Part shown: positions 56,641 through 64,000 of the stretch, in pieces | How the letters are laid out: every line of letters starts with the position of its first letter | Numbering within the stretch: the first letter of the stretch is position 1 | From: Plantago major | Taxonomy: Eukaryota; Streptophyta; Magnoliopsida; Lamiales; Plantaginaceae | Reading direction: 5' to 3' | Length of the DNA stretch: 64,000 nt | Assembly: GCA_026545765.1 (NCBI GenBank) | Contig: JAIFAC010000286.1 | Span: 1-64,000 of the forward strand | Position numbers and translations under genes: made by a program | Notes under the pieces: model-generated | Databases searched by the model: none | What the model was told of the DNA's origin: nothing | The model's input: the letters and a program-made list of their open reading frames with translations, nothing else

Positions 56641-57446
56641 ATGTTCAGACGGTGAACAGTAATCCTCGGGTCTATACCCTTCAGGTCATCGGTGTTCCAA
56701 GCGAACACATCGCTGTTGTCTCGGAGACAAGCGATGAGCTTCATCTCTACTTCCACATTCATTTCGGTTCCGATCCTCGTCTTCTTTTCCGGATCTCCAG
56801 CAACAATCTCGATCTCTTTAAGGGTCTCGTGAGGCTCAATTCGTACCGTTCTAGGAAATTTTTCCTTCTGGCTTCCCACGCCGACCTGTGAGTCTTCTTT
56901 TTTGGGTGGAAGAATAACGGGCGAGTCAGGAGTCATGGTGACCGCAAGCACGGGCGCAGACGCCCTTCTTGTGGACATGATATAACACTCCCAAGCTTCT
57001 CTGATATTTCCAAGCTCTTGTCCGACTCCAAAGGCTGTCGGGAACTTCATCCGGTTGTGGAGAGTAGAAGAAATAGCCCTGAACTGATTGAGACCTGGCC
57101 ATCCGAAGATGGCATTGTAGTCGAAAGTTTGTTCGACTACCACGAAGCGGACTTCTTGTGTCACCCTCGTCAGAAAGGTGCCGAGCGAGACATGTAACAT
57201 GACACTTGCGAGGGGTCGTACGGTTCCTCCAAATCCTAATATGGAGGTGTGCACTCTGCCATATCGAACTCTACCCAATTCAATCTGATCTAGTGTCCTC
57301 TTAGAGATAATGTTCGAGGAGCTTCCAGTGTCAACCAAGATCTTATTCACTCGATAGGTTGCAATGGTCAATGAGACCACCAACGGGACATCCGGGTTCT
57401 CGATGTCTTCCTCCCGCCAGAGGAGGAGGGGCTTCACCGTCGCCAA
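56442..57446 (-). CDS. gypsy protease and start of RT, element C (334-codon open stretch)
   Basis: Protease active-site motif ILVDTGSSSNIISK at about 57310-57345 (D-T-G triad), followed by FGGTVRPLASVMLHVSLGTF and YNAIFGWPGLNQFRAISSTL, standard for Tat-type aspartic protease. The RT beginning (EIEIVAGDPEKKTRIGTEMN; RKDFGPIKDAIISVEVDRLL; AGHIEEVRYYIWV) continues in frame before the frame is lost near 56480. The protease cleaves the Gag-Pol polyprotein. Confidence 0.82.
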   Translation of the reverse strand: MATVKPLLLWREEDIENPDVPLVVSLTIATYRVNKILVDTGSSSNIISKRTLDQIELGRVRYGRVHTSILGFGGTVRPLASVMLHVSLGTFLTRVTQEVRFVVVEQTFDYNAIFGWPGLNQFRAISSTLHNRMKFPTAFGVGQELGNIREAWECYIMSTRRASAPVLAVTMTPDSPVILPPKKEDSQVGVGSQKEKFPRTVRIEPHETLKEIEIVAGDPEKKTRIGTEMNVEVEMKLIACLRDNSDVFAWNTDDLKGIDPRITVHRLNMDPSVEYIQQKRKDFGPIKDAIISVEVDRLLKAGHIEEVRYYIWVCKRSYGENHRASGGCVMTSQG

Positions 57447-57605
57447 AAGATATGGCGTTAGTGCGGGTCACCGGACCAAAGATATGCTCGGCCATTGTTC
57501 CGGAGATTCAAGGTCCGCCTTCATGCTTCTCGCTATCGCCTCCGCTGGTCCTCCCAAGAATGGTGTTGATCACCCGTTGTATGGGCGTTCTCCATTTCGA
57601 TATCC

Positions 57606-59370
57606 TCAAAGATATTCAGAAGAGGCCGATCCGGACGAGGCGGATAGTCGATCGGGAGGGGGCAAAGGCAGTGAGTGGGGTGGTGGTTCTGTCACCCTCT
57701 CCTCTCTCCTTTGTTCCGTCCTATCTTGCCTGGCAGGTCCGTCTTTATCAATATGTTCCTTCAATTTTCCATCTCTTACTAGGTGTTCCACCTTTGTCTT
57801 TAGTTGAATGCAATCGTCAGTTTCGTGTCCGCGACACTTGTGGAACTTGCAGTAGCCCTTTGCATTCTTATTCTTACGGCCATGGTAAGAGGTTTTCGGC
57901 CACTGGACATCTAGCTTCTTCTCGACGATAGTTGCCAAGATGTCGGATCTTGGTCTATTGAGACGGGTATAGTCCGCGTATCTCCTCGGTGGACTTCTCT
58001 CCCGGCGAAAACCTCTGTCCCTTTGATCCTTCCTAGAAACAAACTTTACCGGGCGTTGATCTTTCTTCACCGGATCCTTCCCTTTCTTGGAGCCGACTCT
58101 AACTGGAACGTTCCTTCTGTATTCTTCGCCATACATTACTTCTTCAAAGATGTCTTCTAAATGCTTTTCGCTCCTTACCTCTTGACTTGAGAGTTTTCTT
58201 CGGAGTTCTGAGTTGAGAGTATTAGCATATAGGTGTCGGACCCGTTCTTTAATACTGTGTGACTCAACTCGGAGAACCTCCGTGTGAAATCGATCCAAGA
58301 ACGTCCTTAGATCCTCCTGTTCTCCCTGTATAACTTCTACCAGATGTTCCACGGTACGCTTTCTCCTCTTGGATTTGCCGAATTTCGCCAATAACATAGA
58401 GGATAGATCTGCGTACGACTGTATTGATTTATTTGGTAAAGAAGTGTAGCAATCCATGGCAGTCCCAAAGAGAGTGGACAAGAAGGTGAGGGCTTTCGTG
58501 TTGTCGCTCATCCCTTTGGAATCCATCTTGCTGTTATACCTCGTTAGGTGACCCACGGGACAAGCGTCCCCATAGTAGTATTCCATGTTTGGGATCACTT
58601 GATCCAGTTCGTTCTCTCTTTCTCTCATGATGTCGCCGCATGTGGGATTTGGTGCACTGGTAGTTATCTGCTCGTGGTCTTTCACAACACGTCCGAGGCT
58701 TAGGATTTGAGCTTCCAGAGCCTTTTGCTGGGCATAGATCTCATCTGCCGTCATGTCTCCCCCCGTCTTCGGATGTATGGCCACATCCGCTGGAAGTTCA
58801 TTTATGTGGACTTTCGGAACTGTTTCTGCCACTTGATCCCTGTCTCTCAGAGGTGCAAAAAAGTGGCACTTCTGGATATCTATTGTTCCCATTCGGCGCT
58901 CTCCTTCCATGATGGCTTCCTTCTCGACTTGAGAAGTCAAGCCCGCCCAAGAGATCTCGCAAATCCTCCTCAGGTTGATGATCTCCTAATCTCATGGATT
59001 GGCGTTGCTCTCGACAATGCCGCTCGCCGAGGAGGTAACCACCGCGGAGTGGCTTGTCGGGGAGCATTGTCGATCCTGCATACCCTCAATGATCGTTAGC
59101 AATCTGTCGAACTACGTTTCGCTCAGTCCGAGATCGTTAGTGAGGACAGTGCGTCCGTCAGGCATGGTGAATTGATGGCCTGAGGGTCGGCCCCGAAGCT
59201 TCGCCGAGAAGCTCGTTATCGCCCATCCGAGGACGGATCCGTCAGGCCTCGCTGATATCTTTCGCTGACGCCGCAACTCGCCCCCGGGTTGGCGGACGTC
59301 CCCGTGGGCGTGGTGGTGGAGTTACTACTCCTGTAACACCAGCCCTTGCTGTTCGTCTCGTTCTTGCCAT
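57606..59370 (-). pseudogene. gypsy gag, element C
   Basis: The likely start is ATG GCA AGA ACG at 59370, 58 bp inside the LTR edge, giving a basic N-terminus (MARTRRTARAGVTGVVTPPP). After frame breaks the main open stretch, 57606-58940, holds the Retrotrans_gag core (DNTKALTFLSTLFGTAMDCY, LEDIFEEVMYGEEYRR). A zinc-binding motif CKFHKCRGHETDDC follows near 57830, typical of the Tat CX3HX4HX4C form, and then a Pro-rich tail (VTEPPPHSLPLPPPDR). It forms the particle and binds RNA. Confidence 0.8.
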
Positions 59371-59408
59371 TGGTTCAATGGAAGCGTTGATGCTTTTTTA
59401 TCAAAGTT

Positions 59409-59427
59409 CCCACAGACGGCGCCAAAA
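59409..59427 (-). other. Primer binding site, element C
   Basis: In - strand sense TTTTGGCGCCGTCTGTGGG, directly next to the LTR. The GGCGCCGTCTGTGG form is common in Tat-type gypsy elements. Confidence 0.75.
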
Positions 59428-60270
59428 TGTTGAGGGGAAAAACCTCAACACCAACCGACTAAATTACTACAAGTATCCTGAACTTGGCCCCGCCTTCTAC
59501 TTGTTGTCCGAGGAACCACTCCTCCGAGCTAGAACACCTGAAAGGACTAAGTGGGGGGGGCGGGGGTTAGAACGGGATATCCGGATTGCCAATGTCAATC
59601 CGGCTAGAGACTTTACTCGAAAGGGATTGGGAAGCTCCCAATGTAGTAATTATGAGGATGATACTGTGTATTGTGTCCGAGAAGACTTATGGTTTAATGC
59701 TTATCACCTTATTACCCGTTCTCTCCCGTGACATGTGACTTTGTGCTATATTTATAGCTACTGTGTACTTGTGAAGAGGTTCACAAGATGATGCCAAGTG
59801 TATGATTCAGATTTGGACACCAATGCTACCTTTAGCCCAAGGCCCATTAGTGAACAGTGATCCAATACCGGTGAATGGGCCTAGGAGGGTAGTTTGGTCC
59901 TTTTCCCTCTGAGAGTACTGCTCACTGTTGGTCCGTGTGTTAGTCCCATGGATAGATCTGCTTGGTTGATCTACCGTAACTCGATGTCCGAGCCAGAGTT
60001 TCACCAAGTATCTCACCGTTCTGCTATATACTTCCTGCTTAACGTGATAGTGGCGCCCAGATTTCCTCGTCCATTTGGCATCTCTCAGATCGGCGTGGCA
60101 GTTTGTAAGTCCTTTCCATAGCTAGCTCGGACTAACTGTGAGGACGAGTGACTTTAGCGCATCGGTCGATTCACTTTCGGACCATGTGAGGTCGGAGCAA
60201 GATCGAATCGCTAATTAAGCGATGCTTTAGGACACGCTCTATGGCGCCCTTAACGGATTGGATGTATGTC
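59428..60270 (-). repeat. LTR of element C (5' LTR on the - strand)
   Basis: 843 bp, from TGTTGAGGGG to CGTAACAACA in + orientation (TG...CA ends both ways). A reverse-strand TATA box GCTATAAATATAGC is at 59745-59758, suitable for driving leftward transcription into gag. The inner edge is set by the PBS. The outer edge is inferred from the CA end and from the start of gag homology at about 60275. No second copy is visible for confirmation. Confidence 0.6.
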
Positions 60271-60274
60271 CGTA

Positions 60275-60986
60275 ACAACAGTACGCAGATCTATCCTCTA
60301 AGTTCTTGGCAAAATTCGGCAAATACAAGAGGAGAAAGCGTAACATGGAACATCTGGCAGGAGTTATACAGGTAGAACAGGAGGAGCTAAGGACGTTCTT
60401 GGATCGATTTCACACGGAGGTTCTCCGAGTTGAGTCACACAGTATTAAAGAACAGGTCCGACACCTGTATGCTAATACTCTCAACTCAGAACTCCGAAGA
60501 GAACTCTCAAGTCAAGAGGTAAGGAGCGAAAAGCATTTAGAAGACATCTGTGAAGAAGTAATGTATGGCGAAGAATACAGAAGGAACGTTCCAGTTAGAG
60601 TCGGCTCCAAGAAAGGGAAAGATCCGGTGAAGCAAGATCAACGCCCGATAAAGTTTGATTCTAGGAAGGATCAAAGGGAGAGAAGTCCGCCGAGGAGATA
60701 CGCGGACTATACCCGTCTCAATAGACCAAGATCCGTCATCTTGGCAACTATCGTCGAGAAGAAGCTAGATGTCCAGTGGCCAAAAACCTCTTACCACGGC
60801 CGTAAGAATAAGAAAGCAAAGGGCTACCAAGAAGTTCCACAAGTGTCGCGACCTAAACCCATTTATTGCATTCAACTAAAGACAGAGGTGGAACACCTAG
60901 TAAGAGATGCAAAATTGAAGGAACATATTGATAAAGACGGACCTGCCAGGCAAGATAGGACGGAACAAAGAGAGAGGAGAGGGTGA
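60275..60986 (+). pseudogene. gypsy gag, 5'-truncated, element D
   Basis: It begins in the middle of gag (TACGCAGATCTATCC, matching element C around 58410) and runs in the + direction: LRTFLDRFHTEVLRVESHSI, LEDICEEVMYGEEYRRNVPV, ending QDRTEQRERRG at 60986. The zinc-finger segment reads KGYQEVPQVSRPKPIYC, so the first Cys and the His residues are lost relative to element C. A frame change to the Pro-rich tail follows at about 60983. It lacks the N-terminal half and any LTR on its left. Confidence 0.78.
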
Positions 60987-61642
60987 CGGAACCTCCACCC
61001 CACTCACTGCCTTTGCCCCCTCCGCCAGTCGACTATCCGCCTCGTCCGGATCGACGCTCTTACAGATACGCTGAAGATATCGAAATGGAGAACGCCCCAT
61101 ACAGCGGGGTGATCAACACCATTGCGGGAGGACCAACGGGAGGCGATAACAGGAACGTAAGAGAGCGGACCGCGCAGAGTCTCCGGAACAATGACCGAGC
61201 ATATGCTGGTCCAGTGACCCCGTGCACTAACGCCATATATTTCGACGACAGTGAAGTCCCCCCTCTTACGGCAGGAGGAGAAGACATTGAGAACCCGGAT
61301 GTCCCGTTGGTGGTCTCATTGACCATTGCAAACTATCGAGTGAATAAGATCTTGGTTGACACTGGAAGCTCCTCGAACATTATCTCTAAGAGGACACTGG
61401 ATCAGATGGAATTGGGTAGAGTTCGATATGGCGCAGTGCACACCTCCATATTAGGATTTGGAGGAGGAACCGTACGACCCCTCGGAAGTGTCATGTTACA
61501 TGTCTCGCTCGGCACCTTTCCGACGAGGGTGACACAAGAAGTCCGCTTCGTGGTGGTCGAACAAACTTTCGACTACAATGCCATCTTCGGACGGCCAGGT
61601 CTCAATTAGTTCAGGGCTATTTCCTCTACTCTCCACAACCGG
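60983..61642 (+). CDS. gypsy gag tail and protease, element D
   Basis: A 208-codon open stretch (60983-61609): Pro-rich tail (MTEPPPHSLPLPPP), then protease with ILVDTGSSSNIISK at 61351-61392 (D-T-G catalytic triad) and VVVEQTFDYNAIFGRPGLN. It ends at TAG (61607-61609), where element C has a sense codon (NQF). The domain looks intact. Confidence 0.78.
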
Positions 61643-62690
61643 ATGAAGTTCCCGACAGCCTTTGGAGTCGGACAAGAGCTCGGAAATATCAGAGAAGCTT
61701 GGGAGTGTTATATCATGTCCACAAGAAGGGCGCTCATACTGCTTGCAAATACCATGACTCCTGACTCGCCCGTTATTCTTCCACCCAAAAAAAGAAGACT
61801 CACAGGTCGGCGTGGGAAGCCAGAAGGAAAATATCCTAGAACGGTACGAATTGAGCCTCACGAGACCCTTAAAGAGATCGAGATTGTTGCTGGAGATCCG
61901 GAAAAGAAGACGAGGATCGGAACCGAAATGAATGTGGAAGTAGAGATGAAGCTCATTGCTTGTCTCCGAGACAACAGCGATGTGTTCTCTTGGAGCACCA
62001 ATGACATGAAGGGTATAGACCCGAGGATTACTGTTCACCGTCTGAACATGGATCCTTCGGTTAAATACATCCGACAGAAGAGAAAAGACTTCGGTCCGAT
62101 CAAAGATGCCATAATATCCGCCGAAGTAGATCGACTCCTGAAAGCAGGACACATTGAAGAAGTCCGCTATTCTGACTGGGTTTGCAATGTAGTTCTGGTC
62201 GAAAAATCACCAGGCAAGTGGAGGATGTGTAATGACTTCACAAGGTTGAACAAGTTCTGCCCAAAGGATCCATATCCGTTACCACGGATAGATCAACTTG
62301 TTGATTCCACATCCGGATGTGCACTGCTGAGTTTCATGGACGCGTACCAAGGTTTTTACCAAATTCGGATGGACAAGGAGGATGTTAAGAAAATAGCTTT
62401 CTTTGCGGCTGGAGGGGTATACTGCTTCAAGGTAATGCCTTTCGGACTAAAAAATGCGGGAGCCACATACCAGCGCCTGGTGAACCAGATGTTCAAGGAT
62501 GAGATTGGGAAGACAATGGAAGTGTATGTGGACGACATGCTCGTCAAAAGTAAAACAGAAGAACAGCATGTGCACCATTTGCACAAATGCTTCGCTATCC
62601 TGAGGAAGTATGGAATGAAATTGAATCCCGAGAAATGCACCTTCGGGGTGAAAGGAGGAAAGTTCCTCTGATACATGGTCACGGAAGAGG
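61643..62690 (+). CDS. gypsy reverse transcriptase, element D (342-codon open stretch)
   Basis: An open stretch from 61643 to 62671 with all main RT blocks: KWRMCNDFTRLNKFCPKDPY, PLPRIDQLVDSTSGCALLSF, FMDAYQGFYQIRM (first catalytic Asp), VMPFGLKNAGATYQRLVNQM, and the YVDD box at 62525-62536 (MEVYVDDMLVKSK). It ends at TGA (62669-62671), where element C reads GYMVTE. This is the best-preserved RT in the gypsy part of the window. Confidence 0.85.
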
Positions 62691-63678
62691 GATAAGCGCA
62701 AATCCCGAGAAAATCAAGGCAATCCTGGATCTGCCGCATCCAAAAACCATCAATGAGGTCTTGGGGAAGCCAGATCAGTCTGGACGACTTTCCAAATGGG
62801 CAATTGAGCTGAGCGAATATGACATTTGCTACCAGGCTCCGTCAGCCAAGAAAGCTCAAGTCCTTGCCGATTTCCTAGCAGCTTATCTTGAAACGAATTC
62901 AGAGAAAGTCCCTGACAGACAAGTACTAGAGTGTCTAATCACCAAAGACATTGTGCAAAGGCCAATCCCGCCAAAGTTACAACCGGAAAACTTTGAGGAG
63001 GCTCAGTTTATCAATCGACCCTCGCTCACATCATGTGGGGAAACTCGGATCAACCAGATGTTTCTCCTCGACAACATCGTAAATAGATCCGATGTTAACA
63101 ACTCCGGAGCAGAGATCGAAAGAAAGGAAAAACAACACTTGGGAGCCCAGGGGTCGCAAGAAGATTTTCAAGCCAAAGAGCACACTTCGGACACTTGGGT
63201 GCTAGAAGTAGATGGATCCTCCACCGGAAGGGTGGGAGGAATTGGAATTTTTCTTAAAAGCCCTGAAGGCGCGGAACTTGACTATGCGATATCCTTGGAA
63301 TTCAAAGTCACCAACAATGAGGCTGAGTACGAAGCGCTGTTAGTCGGGCTACGCCTAGCCAAATCCCTCCATGTCCAGAAGCTCAAGGCTTACACGGACT
63401 CACAGCTAATTGCAGCACAGCTCTCGGGAACCTTCGCCACCAAAGGCCCTTCGATGATTAGGTATCTCGAGCTACTCAAGCGAGAAACCAGCCTCTTTGA
63501 AGGATTTACACTGGAGAAGTTCGACAGAACCTATAATGAAAGAGCGGATGCCCTGGCAAAATTTGCATCCGTGACAGCGGCCCTGGACACGAGGAGAGTC
63601 ATCCTGCTCACTATCACTCACTCATCCGTCATGAATCCGGAACCAACTGTCATGATGACAAGTACGGAAAGAGATTAG
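62587..63678 (+). CDS. gypsy RNase H remnant and archaeal-type RNase H, element D
   Basis: In a frame shifted from RT, the text runs GRGISANPEKIKAILDLPHP KTINEVL and then jumps to GKPDQSGRLSKWAIELSEYD. Most of the RT-linked RNase H (present in element C at 55574-55960) is deleted. The second RNase H is complete: WVLEVDGSSTGRVGGIGIF (first Asp), KVTNNEAEYEALLVGLRLAK (Glu), KLKAYTDSQLIAAQLSG (Asp), NERADALAKFAS (last Asp), spanning about 63190-63570. The stop at 63676-63678 precedes integrase. Confidence 0.8.
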   Translation: MLRYPEEVWNEIESREMHLRGERRKVPLIHGHGRGISANPEKIKAILDLPHPKTINEVLGKPDQSGRLSKWAIELSEYDICYQAPSAKKAQVLADFLAAYLETNSEKVPDRQVLECLITKDIVQRPIPPKLQPENFEEAQFINRPSLTSCGETRINQMFLLDNIVNRSDVNNSGAEIERKEKQHLGAQGSQEDFQAKEHTSDTWVLEVDGSSTGRVGGIGIFLKSPEGAELDYAISLEFKVTNNEAEYEALLVGLRLAKSLHVQKLKAYTDSQLIAAQLSGTFATKGPSMIRYLELLKRETSLFEGFTLEKFDRTYNERADALAKFASVTAALDTRRVILLTITHSSVMNPEPTVMMTSTERD

Positions 63679-64000
63679 ATGACCGACATCTGGAATCATC
63701 TCCGGGATGGATCCCTTCCAGCGGATCCGAAAGAGTCAAGGAGTGTCAAGTGCCGGGCTAATAGATACTTTATCCTAGGGGCAGACTTGTACAAGAGATA
63801 TTTTGCCGGGACTCACTTGAGATGCTTGAACCCGCAAGAGGCTAAAACTGTGTTGGAACAGGTACACAACTAAGTCAGCGGCATACTCCGGGAAGAACCT
63901 TGCCCGTAAAAATCATACGACAAGGATATTACTGGCCTACTATCGACAAAGACTCGGCCAACCATGCTCGGAAGTGCCCTGATTGCAAGTACTATGCGAA
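63679..64000 (+). pseudogene. gypsy integrase N-terminal part, element D (runs off the window)
   Basis: It encodes SVKCRANRYFILGADLYKRY and FAGTHLRCLNPQEAKTVLEQ (63679-63873, TAA after QVHN). Then, shifted, it gives a His/Cys zinc-binding region with YYWPTIDKD and CPDCKYYA-like text up to 64000. This corresponds to the HHCC domain of element C at 54317-54640. Confidence 0.72.

Larger units (their letters stand above)
47716..60270 (-). mobile_element. Ty3/gypsy (Tat-lineage) LTR retrotransposon with antisense accessory genes, element C
   Basis: Reading leftwards from the LTR (59428-60270) there is a PBS, gag, protease, RT-RNase H, a second (archaeal-type) RNase H, integrase, and then a 5.7-kb block of + strand genes. 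RT before integrase is gypsy order. The dual RNase H and the GGCGCC PBS point to the Tat lineage, where extra antisense ORFs between pol and the 3' LTR are known. No left LTR is recognised: the sequence at 47716 does not begin with the TGTTGAGG of the right LTR. Element C is therefore probably 3'-truncated, and its left limit is inferred from the end of unit 4. Confidence 0.75.
60275..64000 (+). mobile_element. Ty3/gypsy (Tat-lineage) retrotransposon, element D (partial)
   Basis: A close relative of element C in the opposite orientation, truncated at its 5' end and running off the right edge. The order is gag, protease, RT, RNase H remnant, archaeal-type RNase H, integrase start. It is head to head with the LTR of element C and starts only about 5 bp beyond it. 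Confidence 0.85.

Noticed and set aside
57359-57931. + strand ORFs opposite the gag/protease junction of element C (57359-57931)
   Set aside because: They lie exactly antisense to conserved gag and protease codons, and no promoter or homology supports a gene there, unlike the 48-53 kb cassette.
59378-59731. ORF inside the element C LTR (59378-59731, +)
   Set aside because: It spans the PBS and the LTR, lies on the strand opposite to element transcription, and has no recognisable domain.
1-64000. tRNA, rRNA or small structured RNA genes
   Set aside because: No cloverleaf with A/B boxes or rRNA sequence was recognised on either strand by eye; only tRNA-complementary primer sites were found.

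Overview
This is plant nuclear DNA, most likely from a dicot. It has no bacterial-style operons. The host genes are split by GT-AG introns, and most of the window is plant LTR retrotransposon sequence. Nothing in it fixes the species; an asterid would be a guess. No host gene copy here is convincingly intact.

Region 1 (1-47715) is a tandem segmental array of about 6.3-6.5 kb units. Each unit holds, in order, a CACTA-transposon terminus rich in AGCGACGGA repeats, a long non-coding leader, a DNAJC17-like gene (J-domain plus RRM) on the + strand, and a convergent nodulin-like/NFD4-type membrane transporter gene on the - strand. Four copies of the DnaJ gene and three of the transporter are visible. 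Unit 1 is cut by the window edge. Unit 2 is inflated by two insertions. Unit 3 is the most complete. Unit 4 ends abruptly at a gypsy element.

Region 2 consists of two related Sirevirus-type Ty1/copia elements inside unit 2. Element A (7070-19268, + strand) sits in intron 2 of the DnaJ gene with a perfect CTATG target duplication. Element B (21676-37436, - strand) sits in the transporter coding region with a near-perfect GATTT duplication. Both carry LTRs of about 1.6-1.75 kb, pol in copia order, and a long extra gene downstream of RNase H. That gene has small phase-0 exons separated by 78-86 bp introns and, in element B, a candidate promoter of its own. Element A has lost most of gag and the 5' part of the extra gene; element B keeps both but is heavily frameshifted.

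Region 3 (47716-64000) consists of two Tat-lineage Ty3/gypsy elements arranged head to head. The left one (gag-pol on the - strand, LTR at 59428-60270) carries up to three + strand genes antisense to pol, each with its own TATA box. The right one (+ strand) begins in mid-gag and runs off the window.

Two systems deserve attention: the intron-containing third gene of the Sirevirus pair, and the antisense accessory-gene cassette of the Tat element. A technical caution runs through everything. Differences between near-identical copies cluster at CAG/CTG sites in a stereotyped way (CAG to CGTA, CTG to CCG/TCG), which looks like basecalling error at methylated CHG sites. Many apparent frameshifts may therefore not be real.
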